Positions 55,053 through 64,000 of a stretch of DNA of 64,000 nt are shown here, piece by piece. The notes under the pieces are model-generated. The model saw only the letters and a list, made by a program, of their open reading frames with translations, was not told the DNA's origin and did not search any database. This DNA comes from Alkalibaculum sporogenes (GTDB taxonomy: Bacteria; Bacillota; Clostridia; Eubacteriales; Alkalibacteraceae), in contig NZ_WHNX01000007.1 of NCBI RefSeq assembly GCF_009362815.1, forward strand, positions 62,001-126,000, given 5' to 3'. The first letter of the stretch is position 1. The number at the start of each line of letters is the position of its first letter. A program made the position numbers and the translations under genes.

Positions 55053-56189
55053 GTGAGACCTACATGGTGTGAGATAGATTTAGATAAATTGATAGATAAC
55101 TATACTGCTATAAAGAATCATGTTGGACAGCAAGTTGAATTAATGCCTGTAGTTAAGGCTGATGCATATGGACATGGAGCAATACAATGTGCGAGAGCAC
55201 TTATGGATATAGGTGCAAATAGATTTGCAGTTGCTATAGTAGACGAAGGGATTCAATTACGTAAGGCAGGAATAACCTGCCCTATTCTTGTTTTAGGATA
55301 TATACCATTAGAGGAAATATCAAACTTAATAAAATGGGATTTAACACCTACTGTTTATACTATAGAATTTGCAAAAAAATTATCCGATAAAACAAATAAA
55401 AACCAAAAGATTCACATTAAATTAGATACGGGTATGGGTAGACTTGGATTTAGAGGATTTAAAGAAACAATCAGTGCTGTAGAAACTATAAACAAGTTAG
55501 ATAATATAAACATTGAGGGTATATATAGTCATTTCGCTATATCGGATGCATTAGATAAGAGTTATAGTTATGGGCAAATAGAAGTTTTCGAAGAAGTAAT
55601 TAGGGAGTTGAAAAAAAGAGGAATAGAGATTCCATTAAAGCATTTTTCAAATAGTGCGGGGATTATAGATTTACCAACTAGCCACTATAACTGTGTTCGC
55701 CCAGGAATTATACTATATGGACTATATCCTTCTCAAGAGGTACAAAAAAATAATATAGACCTAAAACCGGTAAAAAACTTTAAAACTAGAATATCTAATC
55801 TAAATACAATTCATACAAATGAAAGCGTAGGATATGGGAGAAAATATGTAGCTAACAATGAAAGGGTTATCGCTACATTAGCTGTTGGATATGCGGACGG
55901 ATACAGTAGACTATTATCTAATAAAGGTGAAGTTATATTAAGAGGCCAAAGAGCAAATGTTGTAGGCACAATATGCATGGATCAATGTATGATCGATGTA
56001 ACGCATATTAAAGATGTCAAAATCGGCGACGAGGTTTTACTTTATGGAGAAAATCTTCCCATTGAAGAAATTGCCCAAAAAATGGGGACTATAAATTATG
56101 AAGTAACATGTATGACGAAAGAAAGAGTACTTAAATTATATTATTGGAAAAATATTTTAATTAAATTGGATAATTTTCTTATAGAGTGA
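55053..56189 (+). CDS. alr: alanine racemase
   Basis: A 378-residue PLP racemase supplying D-alanine for peptidoglycan (and for spore germination control). The PLP lysine is Lys35 in PVVKADAYGHGA; the tyrosine loop is VGYGRKYVA, and the partner residues are in CMDQCMIDVT. GTG start 55053 with GGAGG. The alr-mazF order is that of Bacillus alr-ndoAI-ndoA, but the antitoxin gene is not between them here. Confidence 0.96.
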   Translation: MRPTWCEIDLDKLIDNYTAIKNHVGQQVELMPVVKADAYGHGAIQCARALMDIGANRFAVAIVDEGIQLRKAGITCPILVLGYIPLEEISNLIKWDLTPTVYTIEFAKKLSDKTNKNQKIHIKLDTGMGRLGFRGFKETISAVETINKLDNINIEGIYSHFAISDALDKSYSYGQIEVFEEVIRELKKRGIEIPLKHFSNSAGIIDLPTSHYNCVRPGIILYGLYPSQEVQKNNIDLKPVKNFKTRISNLNTIHTNESVGYGRKYVANNERVIATLAVGYADGYSRLLSNKGEVILRGQRANVVGTICMDQCMIDVTHIKDVKIGDEVLLYGENLPIEEIAQKMGTINYEVTCMTKERVLKLYYWKNILIKLDNFLIE

Positions 56190-56446
56190 CAATAATACAA
56201 ATGAGAGAAAATTACATATTCATTCCCTTCATTTTTCTTGTTATTTTTGGTAACGAAATCATAAAAATAATTATAAAATATTATGAGTACTAAGTGTTTT
56301 GGATTATAAGCTAAATTATAAGATGAAATCTCTCACAATACAAGAAAAATAGATGAAATAGTTTATAATTACCTCCAATGCATATTTAGTTTTAATGAGC
56401 TAATGAAAATTAGGACTTTATAATATTAAATCGGAGAGTGAATAGG

Positions 56447-56797
56447 GTGAATGTCAAGCGTGGAGACGTGTATTATGCAGATTTAAGCCCAGTAGTTGGT
56501 TCTGAACAAGGAGGCATTAGACCCGTCCTCGTTCTTCAGAATAATGTAGGCAATAAGTATAGTCCGACGATAATAATATCTGCTATAACATCACAGATAA
56601 ATAAATCAAAATTGCCAACGCATATTGAAATAAATGCTACAGATTTCGGCTTGAGTAAAGATTCAGTTGTATTATTAGAACAGATAAGGACCATTGACAA
56701 GAAAAGATTAAGAGAAAAAATAGGCCATTTGAATGAAGACGTAATGAATCAAGTAAATGAAGCACTTCAAATTAGCTTTGGAATGGCAAATTTTTAA
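56447..56797 (+). CDS. ndoA: MazF/EndoA-type endoribonuclease toxin
   Basis: A 116-residue MazF-family mRNA interferase closely matching Bacillus Endo[63 protein letters not shown] 56447 was chosen by alignment and by GGAGAG eight bases upstream; GTG 56438 overlaps that site. No MazE/NdoAI-type gene lies in the 257 bases between alr and mazF, only very short frames. A terminator follows. Confidence 0.94.
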   Translation: MNVKRGDVYYADLSPVVGSEQGGIRPVLVLQNNVGNKYSPTIIISAITSQINKSKLPTHIEINATDFGLSKDSVVLLEQIRTIDKKRLREKIGHLNEDVMNQVNEALQISFGMANF

Positions 56798-56799
56798 AT

Positions 56800-56839
56800 A
56801 TGAAATTAGCACCCCAATTCGTAGGGGTGCTAATTTCAT
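56800..56839 (+). terminator. terminator of mazF
   Basis: ATGAAATTAGCACCCC / GGGGTGCTAATTTCAT, a perfect 16-bp stem with an 8-base loop. Confidence 0.85.
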
Positions 56840-56904
56840 AAATAGCAAACTTAAAAGACCCTCAAATATATTATTATATTAAAAGAATTCAAATATTGAG
56901 CACG

Positions 56905-56951
56905 TTTACATAATGTAAAGCTATTTACCACTATAAATGATGTGGTATAAT
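56905..56951 (+). promoter_or_regulatory. promoter of structured RNA copy B with adjacent palindrome
   Basis: TATAAT at 56946-56951 with -35 TTTACC (56924-56929, 16-base spacer). Just upstream is a perfect 7-1-7 palindrome TTTACATAATGTAAA (56905-56919), a possible operator. The -10 to element spacing (10 bases) is the same as for copy A. Confidence 0.6.
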
Positions 56952-56958
56952 ATTCGCA

Positions 56959-57075
56959 TCAGCAGATTGGCTCGCAGAATTCAAATCATTTTCCGTGCTT
57001 GCACGAGAAAAGGAAGTGAATTCTATGAGCAAGTGCCAACGACCGAGACAGCAAAGCTGTTGAGGTGAGATCTGC
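56959..57075 (+). ncRNA. structured RNA element, copy B (unknown class)
   Basis: GCAGATT (56962) and GATCTGC (57075) close the fold. Inside are TGGC/GCCA, AGAATTCA/TGAATTCT (8 bp), the invariant TTTTCCGTGCTTGCACGAGAAAA hairpin, the invariant ATGAGCAAGTGCCAACGAC strand, and a 3' hairpin ACAGC-AAA-GCTGT bounded by ACC/GGT. The 655-base gap 56798-57452 holds this element, a 7-bp tandem repeat and a second, partial copy, and no protein gene that I can support. yitT starts about 380 bases downstream. Confidence 0.65.
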
Positions 57076-57201
57076 AGCAGATTGGATGCAATTAGGGAGC
57101 AAGAGGTAGGAAACTGGACGCAGGATTAGAACTTTTTGGCTTTCGCCAAAAGAAGAAAAGTTTTTCGTAAGCGAAAAACAGCAAGCCTTCTGCCTCCAAC
57201 A

Positions 57202-57234
57202 TCTCACTTCTCACTTCTCACTTCTCACTTCTCA
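57202..57234. repeat. 7-bp tandem repeat TCTCACT x 4.7
   Basis: Four full units of TCTCACT and a partial fifth lie directly before the half copy of the RNA element, at a duplication junction. Confidence 0.9.
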
Positions 57235-57237
57235 AGG

Positions 57238-57310
57238 GAGCAAGTGCCAACGACCGAGACAGCGAAGCTGTTGAGGTGAGATCTGCAGCAGATTGAATGC
57301 AATTAGGATG
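57238..57310 (+). repeat. duplicated 3' half of structured RNA copy B
   Basis: From GAGCAAGTGCCAACGACCGA the sequence repeats 57027-57099 with two or three changes (AGCGAAGCT for AGCAAAGCT, GAATGC for GGATGC), including the 3' hairpin and ATCTGCAGCAGATTG. The offset is 211 bases. Beyond 57310 similarity fades (GGATTRGARCTTT, GCCAAAAG). Confidence 0.85.
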
Positions 57311-57452
57311 CGAGAAGCGAGAAGCTAGATGCAGGATTGGAGCTTTAGTTTACAGCCAAAAGCAAAGAAGGACTTATCCAAAACAAAAGCTATAAACATC
57401 TAGCATTTTTGTTTATGTTTAAATAGCGGCGGATTGAAGATAGGAGCAATTA

Positions 57453-58319
57453 ATGAAGAATACTGATATTAAAAAAAGCAAGTTACTTTTAGATTATCTG
57501 GGAATATCAATTGGATGTATGATTATGGCTCTTAGCTTTAATTCATTTTTTGTGCCCAGCAAAATTGCGCCTGGTGGTTTTAGTGGTCTAGCTACGGTTT
57601 TGTACCATTTTACAGGTTTTCCTATAGGTATAGTGACATTAATTTTGACCATACCATTATTTTCTGTATCAATTAAATTGTTAGGAGCAAAATTTGGATT
57701 AAAAAGTTTCTATGGGACAATATTTTTTTCTATCTGTATTGATTTTATTATACGAACTCCACCATTAACGAATGATTATTTCTTAGCGTCAGTTTTTGGA
57801 GGTATCTTATTGGGTATTGGTATTGGGTTTATTTTCAGATTTGGTGGTACCACTGGTGGAACAGATTTATTAGCAGCTATTTTACACCATTACTTTAGAG
57901 GAATCCCTGTGTCTACTTGGCTGCTAATTTTGGATTCAATCGTAGTATTGATAGCAGGTATCTCATTTAGGAATATAGAGGTAACTCTTTATTCTATACT
58001 TACAATATACATTACTATGAGATTAATAGATCTGATACTAGAGGGCATTAGCTACGCAAAAGCATTCTATATCATCTCTGATTATTCATCCCAAATGGCT
58101 GATAAAATAATAAATGAGCTAGACAGAGGTGTTACTACACTAAGTGGGAAAGGTATGTATACTAAGAACAATAAAGATGTACTATTATGCGTGGTTAATA
58201 GATCACAAGTTTATGATCTTAAAGAGATGGTTAGATCAGTAGATCCAAATGCATTTGTTATATTAGCCGATGTCCATGAAGTTTTGGGCGAAGGTTTTAA
58301 AAATATAGATAAAAAATAA
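57453..58319 (+). CDS. YitT-family membrane protein
   Basis: A 288-residue protein: five or six membrane helices (YitT membrane domain, with FFVPSKIAPGGFSGLATVLYH and FRFGGTTGGTDLLAAIL) followed by a C-terminal DUF2179 domain of about 80 residues (ITMRLIDLILEG ... TLLSGKGMYT-like TTLSGKGMYTKNNKDVLLC). Function unknown; such proteins are common in several copies in Firmicutes. It follows RNA copy B and lies 12 bases before the transketolase genes. Confidence 0.88.
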   Translation: MKNTDIKKSKLLLDYLGISIGCMIMALSFNSFFVPSKIAPGGFSGLATVLYHFTGFPIGIVTLILTIPLFSVSIKLLGAKFGLKSFYGTIFFSICIDFIIRTPPLTNDYFLASVFGGILLGIGIGFIFRFGGTTGGTDLLAAILHHYFRGIPVSTWLLILDSIVVLIAGISFRNIEVTLYSILTIYITMRLIDLILEGISYAKAFYIISDYSSQMADKIINELDRGVTTLSGKGMYTKNNKDVLLCVVNRSQVYDLKEMVRSVDPNAFVILADVHEVLGEGFKNIDKK

Positions 58320-58331
58320 GGAGGTAAATGA

Positions 58332-59141
58332 ATGGTAGATTTAAAAGTTATAGCTACTAACATTAGACAAGGCATTATTAAGCAAATATCAAATGCTGCT
58401 TCAGGGCACCCAGGAGGTTCATTATCAGGTGTGGAGATTCTAACATTATTATATTTTGAGGTAATGAAGGTTGATCCTAAGAACCCTAAAGATCCAAAAA
58501 GTGATAGGTTTGTATTATCAAAAGGACATGCCTCACCATTATTATATGCAACTTTAGCAGAAAGAGGATATTTCGATAAATCAGAGCTACTTACCTTTAG
58601 AATGATTAATAGCAAGCTACAAGGTCATCCTGATATGAAACATACTCCTGGTGTAGATATGTCCACAGGCTCATTAGGACAAGGGCTATCAGCAGCAGTT
58701 GGAATGGCGATGGCAGGAAAATTAGATAAAAAAGACTCAAAAGTTTATGCCTTATTAGGTGATGGAGAATTACAGGAAGGTATAATTTGGGAAGCAGCAA
58801 TGTCGGCAAGTCATTATAATTTAGATAACTTAGTAGCATTTGTGGATTATAATGGACTACAGATAGATGGTAGATGTTGTGATGTTATGGGATCTGATCC
58901 TATAGATGCAAAATTTGAGGCATTTAACTGGAATGTAATTAGTATTTCTAATGGACATGATTTTGATGAAATAAGAGAAGGTTTAAGTAATATAGTAAAA
59001 GGAAAACCAAATGTTTTAATTTGTAAGACGATTAAAGGTAAAGGTGTATCATTTATGGAAGATCAAGTGGGTTGGCATGGATCAGCGCCAAATGAAGAAC
59101 AAACAAAACAGGCATTAGCTGAGTTAGGAGGTACACTATGA
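58332..59141 (+). CDS. transketolase, N-terminal subunit
   Basis: A 269-residue subunit carrying the thiamine-diphosphate pyrophosphate-binding domain: SGHPGGSLSGVEIL, LSKGHASPLLYA, GSLGQGLSAAVGMA, and the ThDP motif LLGDGELQEGIIWEAAM with the following NL-x-N-like block (LDNLVAFVDYNGLQIDG in part). It forms the active enzyme with the next gene, whose start overlaps by four bases. It would process xylulose-5-P and ribose-5-P from both PTS loci. Confidence 0.95.
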   Translation: MVDLKVIATNIRQGIIKQISNAASGHPGGSLSGVEILTLLYFEVMKVDPKNPKDPKSDRFVLSKGHASPLLYATLAERGYFDKSELLTFRMINSKLQGHPDMKHTPGVDMSTGSLGQGLSAAVGMAMAGKLDKKDSKVYALLGDGELQEGIIWEAAMSASHYNLDNLVAFVDYNGLQIDGRCCDVMGSDPIDAKFEAFNWNVISISNGHDFDEIREGLSNIVKGKPNVLICKTIKGKGVSFMEDQVGWHGSAPNEEQTKQALAELGGTL

Positions 59142-60076
59142 GTAATCAAGTAGCTACTAGAGTAGCCTATGGAAATGCACTTGCAAAACTAGGAAAGACA
59201 AATAAAAATATCGTTGTATTAGATGCAGATTTATCTAAATCTACAAATACTGCAACGTTCTGCAAAGCTGAACCTGAGAGACATTTTAATTGTGGTATAG
59301 CAGAACAAAATATGCTTGGTATAGCAGCAGGACTTGCTGCTTCTGGCAAAATAGCATTTGCATCAACTTTTGCAGTATTTGGGGCAGGTAGAGCTTTTGA
59401 AATAATAAGAAACTCAATTTGTTACCCTAAATTAAATGTAAAAGTTGCAGTAACACATGCTGGATTAACAGTTGGAGAAGATGGTGCGACTCATCAATCT
59501 ATTGAAGATGTTGCTATAATGCGTTCTCTTCCAAATATGATAGTATTATGTCCTGCAGATGCTGTTGAAACTGAAAAAATGATTAATACTATTGTTGAAT
59601 ATAATGGACCAGTCTATATAAGACTAGGTAGACCAAACTTGCCAATTATATTAAGTGAAGATTATGAATTTGAGATAGGTAAATCTGTAGAACTACAAGA
59701 TGGTAAAGATGTGACTATTATAGCTATGGGTATTATGGTAGCACAAGCGCTTAAAGCAAGTGAAGAGCTGAAAAGTGAAGGAATTAGTGCAAGAGTTATC
59801 AATATGAGTACTATTAAACCAATAGATGAACAAGCAGTGATTAAAGCTGCAAAAGAGACCGGTGCAATAGTAACAGCAGAAGAACATAGCATTATAGGTG
59901 GTCTAGGAAGTGCAGTAGCTGATGTTTTAGTGAAGGATACATTTGCGCCACTAGAAAAAGTTGGTGTACAAGATACTTTTGGTGAATCTGGAAAGCCAGA
60001 TGAATTATTAGAGAAATACGGTTTAACGTACAAAGAGATTATAGAAGCTTCAAAGAAAGCTATAGCAAGAAAGTAA
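59138..60076 (+). CDS. transketolase, C-terminal subunit
   Basis: A 312-residue subunit with the pyrimidine-binding and C-terminal domains of transketolase: FNCGIAEQNMLGIAAGLAAS with the catalytic Glu, AVTHAGLTVGEDGATHQ, and PVYIRLGRPN. The split two-gene arrangement is common in Clostridia and archaea. ATGA-type overlap with the N-terminal subunit indicates coupled translation in a 1:1 ratio. Confidence 0.95.
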   Translation: MSNQVATRVAYGNALAKLGKTNKNIVVLDADLSKSTNTATFCKAEPERHFNCGIAEQNMLGIAAGLAASGKIAFASTFAVFGAGRAFEIIRNSICYPKLNVKVAVTHAGLTVGEDGATHQSIEDVAIMRSLPNMIVLCPADAVETEKMINTIVEYNGPVYIRLGRPNLPIILSEDYEFEIGKSVELQDGKDVTIIAMGIMVAQALKASEELKSEGISARVINMSTIKPIDEQAVIKAAKETGAIVTAEEHSIIGGLGSAVADVLVKDTFAPLEKVGVQDTFGESGKPDELLEKYGLTYKEIIEASKKAIARK

Positions 60077-60122
60077 AAATAACTGTATCATACATGAGAT
60101 CAAAAATTTAATGTGTAATACC

Positions 60123-60155
60123 ACTAAACTCTAACTTAATAAGTTAGAGTTTAGT
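60123..60155 (+). terminator. hairpin after transketolase
   Basis: ACTAAACTCTAACTTA and TAAGTTAGAGTTTAGT form a near-perfect long stem. The tail (CATGCAAACTTTT) is only partly T-rich. Confidence 0.65.
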
Positions 60156-60165
60156 CATGCAAACT

Positions 60166-60210
60166 TTTATTATAACTAAGGATGGTTATCTCATCCTTAG
60201 TTATAATAAA
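60166..60210. other. second long hairpin upstream of pyrG
   Basis: TTTATTATAACTAAGGATG (60166-60184) and CATCCTTAGTTATAATAAA (60192-60210) are perfect 19-bp arms. It lies upstream of the pyrG promoter, so it is more likely a terminator backup than a pyrG attenuator. Confidence 0.6.
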
Positions 60211-60259
60211 GAAATAGCATGAAATCATTGATTGATGACTCATTTAACTATATAATTAA

Positions 60260-60288
60260 TTGACATTATTATTATTAATCTTTAAAAT
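60260..60288 (+). promoter_or_regulatory. sigma-A promoter of pyrG
   Basis: TTGACA (60260-60265), 17-base spacer, TAAAAT (60283-60288). The leader of about 30 bases is too short for the CTP-sensing attenuator known from Bacillus pyrG. Confidence 0.8.
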
Positions 60289-60294
60289 GAATAA

Positions 60295-61935
<1,641 letters not shown>

Positions 61936-61951
61936 TAATAGTTTAAATAAT

Positions 61952-61983
61952 GAAAAAATATCTCTATTTCTGAGATATTTTTC
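61952..61983 (+). terminator. terminator of pyrG
   Basis: GAAAAAATATCTC (61952-61964) pairs with GAGATATTTTTC (61972-61983); a T-rich tail is built into the stem. Confidence 0.85.
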
Positions 61984-61989
61984 TTTAAG

Positions 61990-62180
61990 TTATCAACGTT
62001 ATACACTATTAAACGGGGGATAATGTGGATAAGTGGACGATTTACTGTGGACAATGTGGATAAAAGTCCGTAAAAATAGATATAGTGATGAAAAAAACAT
62101 TATATTGTGTATATAATAGATACTATATACTAAAGTTGCTAACAATGTGTTGATTACCTAGATAATATGCTTGTGGATAA
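61990..62180. other. DnaA-box cluster in the pyrG-rho gap
   Basis: In the 559-base AT-rich gap between pyrG and rho there are three exact boxes (TGTGGATAA at 62024, 62055 and 62172) and one near-exact TGTGGACAA at 62046, all in the same orientation. Two weaker matches, TTATCAACG (61990) and TTATACACT (61999), precede them. 62046 and 62055 abut with no gap. The rest of the gap holds the rho promoter and leader. Confidence 0.7.
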
Positions 62181-62222
62181 GATATTAAGAGAAACAGAAA
62201 TAATAATATTTTCAAACAATCA

Positions 62223-62252
62223 TTGACAACAGAAATTTATTTGATATATTAT
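62223..62252 (+). promoter_or_regulatory. probable promoter of rho
   Basis: TTGACA (62223-62228) with overlapping -10 candidates TATATT (62245-62250, 16-base spacer) and TATTAT (62247-62252, 18-base spacer). It predicts a leader of about 240 bases, compatible with autoregulation by premature termination as known for other rho genes. Confidence 0.65.
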
Positions 62253-62494
62253 TATATAGACAAGCTAATTAAAATATGTTTGTAATCTCGAACGATTCTG
62301 TTTAATATTCATTAATTTTGGACATTATATTTGTATATATTATTTTATGATAAGATAATTTGATTTAGTACACTTCAATGCATTTCTATCATATTGAAAA
62401 ACGATCGAAGTCGCTATTCATTATATTTTCAAATCCTAATTTTCTTCTAAATATCTACTAATAATCTGTCGTACATAATACCGGAGGTGTTTAA

Positions 62495-64000
62495 TTGAAC
62501 AAAGATAATCTAGAAAAATTAACTATACTGCAATTAAGAGAAAAAGCTAAGGAGTTAGGCATCCATAGTATTACAAAATATAAAAAGCACGAATTAATTG
62601 TGCAGATACAAATGGCAACAAAAGAAGAACTAAGTAATATTAGTAATAAAGATCAAAATGAAACCGACAGTAAAATCTCAATTCCCGTTAAGACTACTAC
62701 TAAAGAGAATATAAAATACTCTAAACTAAAAGACAATATTCAAGATGCTTTCGATTTACAAGGTACGCTTCAGATACTTCCTGAAGGGTTTGGTTTTGTC
62801 AAAAATGATGAAATGGCAACCCCAGAAGAATATGTATATGTTTCTGCTTCTCAAATCCAAAAATTTAAGCTTGAATCGGGCAATGAAATAAAAGGAAAAG
62901 TACGTAGTCCTAAAGAAGGCGAAAAATATTTTGCCATGCTTTTTGTAGAAAATGTAAATGGGAAAAAAACAAGCCAAATACTTAAAGAAGAAGAAAATTT
63001 AATGAGTAATCCAGACAAAAAGGATATGACAAAGTATAGTAAATCTCAAGGGGGAATACTAGATATAAACCCTGACGGATTTGGATTTCTTAGAACGAAT
63101 AATTATTTAACAGGTGAGAATGACATATATGTATCTCCATCACAAATAAGGAGATTTAAATTGCGTAGAGGAGACAAAATCTACGGTAAAATAAGAATAC
63201 CAAACGAGGGCGAAAAATTTGATGCATTGCTATACGTAGAAACAGTAAATGGTGACGCACCAGAAAAAGTAGTAAACAGACCAAATTTTGAAAAGCTTAC
63301 ACCAATATTTCCAGAGGAAAAGATTAGATTGGAGACAAGTGGAAAGATATATTCGACTAGAATCATTGATTTATTTGCACCTGTTGGAAAGGGACAAAGG
63401 GGTATAATAGTCGCAGCACCTAAGGCTGGGAAGACTATACTATTAAAACAGATTGCTGACTCTATTACAAAGAACCATCCAGAAATAGAGCTTATTGTTT
63501 TGTTAGTTGATGAAAGACCAGAAGAAGTTACTGATATGATACGATCGATTAAAGGTGACGTTGTATATTCTACATTTGATCAATTACCATCAAATCATAT
63601 TAAAGTAGCAGAAGTTGTTTTAGAAAGAGGTAAAAGACTTGTAGAACAAGGTAAGGATGTAGTTATCCTAGTAGATAGTATAACTAGGTTCACAAGAGGA
63701 AATAATCTAGTAGTTCCTCCTTCAGGTAGAACTCTTTCAGGTGGGTTAGATCCAGAAGCATTATATTTACCTAAAAAATTCTTTGGAGCAGCACGAAACA
63801 TTGAAGAAGGTGGTAGTTTAACTATATTAGCTACAGCACTAATAGATACTGGGAGTCGTATGGACGATGTTATCTTTGAAGAATTTAAAGGTACAGGAAA
63901 TATGGAATTACACTTAGATCGTAGTTTAGCAGAAAAGAGGATATTTCCTGCAATAGATATATATAAATCAGGAACTAGAAGAGAAGATAAACTATTAACT
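62495..64000 (+). CDS. rho: transcription termination factor Rho with two RNA-binding domains (3' end outside window)
   Basis: The visible 502 residues start at TTG 62495 after GGAGGTG. The Rho N-terminal helical domain is [20 protein letters not shown]. It is followed by two similar cold-shock-like RNA-binding domains: the first with [13 protein letters not shown] and [20 protein letters not shown] (about 88-150), the second with [13 protein letters not shown] and [20 protein letters not shown] (about 188-250). The ATPase domain then begins, with the Walker A loop [38 protein letters not shown] and the Q-loop region LDRSLAEKR. Normal Rho has one such domain. The frame is open at the window edge. 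Confidence 0.95.
   Translation, partial: MNKDNLEKLTILQLREKAKELGIHSITKYKKHELIVQIQMATKEELSNISNKDQNETDSKISIPVKTTTKENIKYSKLKDNIQDAFDLQGTLQILPEGFGFVKNDEMATPEEYVYVSASQIQKFKLESGNEIKGKVRSPKEGEKYFAMLFVENVNGKKTSQILKEEENLMSNPDKKDMTKYSKSQGGILDINPDGFGFLRTNNYLTGENDIYVSPSQIRRFKLRRGDKIYGKIRIPNEGEKFDALLYVETVNGDAPEKVVNRPNFEKLTPIFPEEKIRLETSGKIYSTRIIDLFAPVGKGQRGIIVAAPKAGKTILLKQIADSITKNHPEIELIVLLVDERPEEVTDMIRSIKGDVVYSTFDQLPSNHIKVAEVVLERGKRLVEQGKDVVILVDSITRFTRGNNLVVPPSGRTLSGGLDPEALYLPKKFFGAARNIEEGGSLTILATALIDTGSRMDDVIFEEFKGTGNMELHLDRSLAEKRIFPAIDIYKSGTRREDKLLT

Noticed and set aside
56986-57207. Minus-strand open frame within RNA copy B
   Set aside because: No ribosome site, low-complexity composition and overlap with the structured element and its duplication; not a credible protein.
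57202-57234. Short regular repeats as a CRISPR array
   Set aside because: The unit is 7 bases without spacers and there are no cas genes; it is a simple microrepeat.

Overview
The window comes from a low-GC, anaerobic, endospore-forming Firmicute of the Clostridia type. This is judged from sequence character only; no species is claimed. Supporting signs are the very AT-rich DNA, purine-rich ribosome sites with TTG/GTG starts, a T-box leader, a 2[4Fe-4S] ferredoxin, rubredoxin and rubrerythrin, a sporulation-associated RicT/YaaT protein and a cwlJ-gerQ spore germination pair. gyrB-gyrA at the left edge suggests a position close to the replication origin. There are no rRNA or tRNA genes, CRISPR arrays, insertion sequences or phage genes.

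Layout. 1-3.6 kb: gyrB (3' part) and gyrA. 3.7-14.6 kb: polyol/sugar PTS locus A, with galactitol-type EIIA, EIIB and EIIC, a GutQ-like isomerase, Rpe, an RpiB-like isomerase, AlsE, two zinc dehydrogenases, an SDR, a SorC-family regulator and a cysteine-less EIIB-like protein. 14.8-21.5 kb: rubredoxin, thioredoxin, and a holB-ricT-ferredoxin-trmN6 region resembling the yaaO-tmk-holB-yaaT-yabB region of Bacillus. 21.7-28.1 kb: a minus-strand histidine operon hisZ-G-D-B-H-A-F-IE. 28.3-34 kb: a structured RNA element, a HAD phosphatase, mntP, rnmV, rsmA, a fumarylacetoacetase-like enzyme and asnS. 34.2-40.4 kb: PTS locus B, with a PRD regulator, EIIA, EIIB, EIIC, a dehydrogenase and an AraD-type 4-epimerase. 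40.7-48.6 kb: an ECF S component opposite a MocR/PdxR-type regulator, a flavin reductase, T-box-ileS and a phosphohexomutase. 48.7-56.8 kb: deoD, cwlJ-gerQ, rubrerythrin, mtnN, alr and mazF. 56.9-64 kb: a second RNA element with a tandem half-duplication, yitT, a split transketolase, pyrG and rho (3' end outside).

How the parts fit. Both PTS loci appear to turn an imported polyol or sugar phosphate into ribulose-5-P, xylulose-5-P or fructose-6-P, which the two-subunit transketolase at 58-60 kb can use. Locus A carries a shared palindrome, TTACATTTGTAAC, upstream of both of its PTS blocks; at one site it lies exactly in the promoter spacer, a good candidate operator for the local SorC regulator.

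Most unusual observations: (1) a ~115-nt structured RNA present in two full copies and one half copy, with a compensatory base-pair change and an identical promoter-to-element spacing, plus a possible decayed relative; (2) a Rho factor with two tandem RNA-binding cold-shock-like domains; (3) a type-2 IleRS whose HIGH motif reads GIHH; (4) two intergenic DnaA-box clusters holding all five exact TTATCCACA sites I noticed; (5) a zinc dehydrogenase in which all four structural-zinc cysteines are replaced in exact register.
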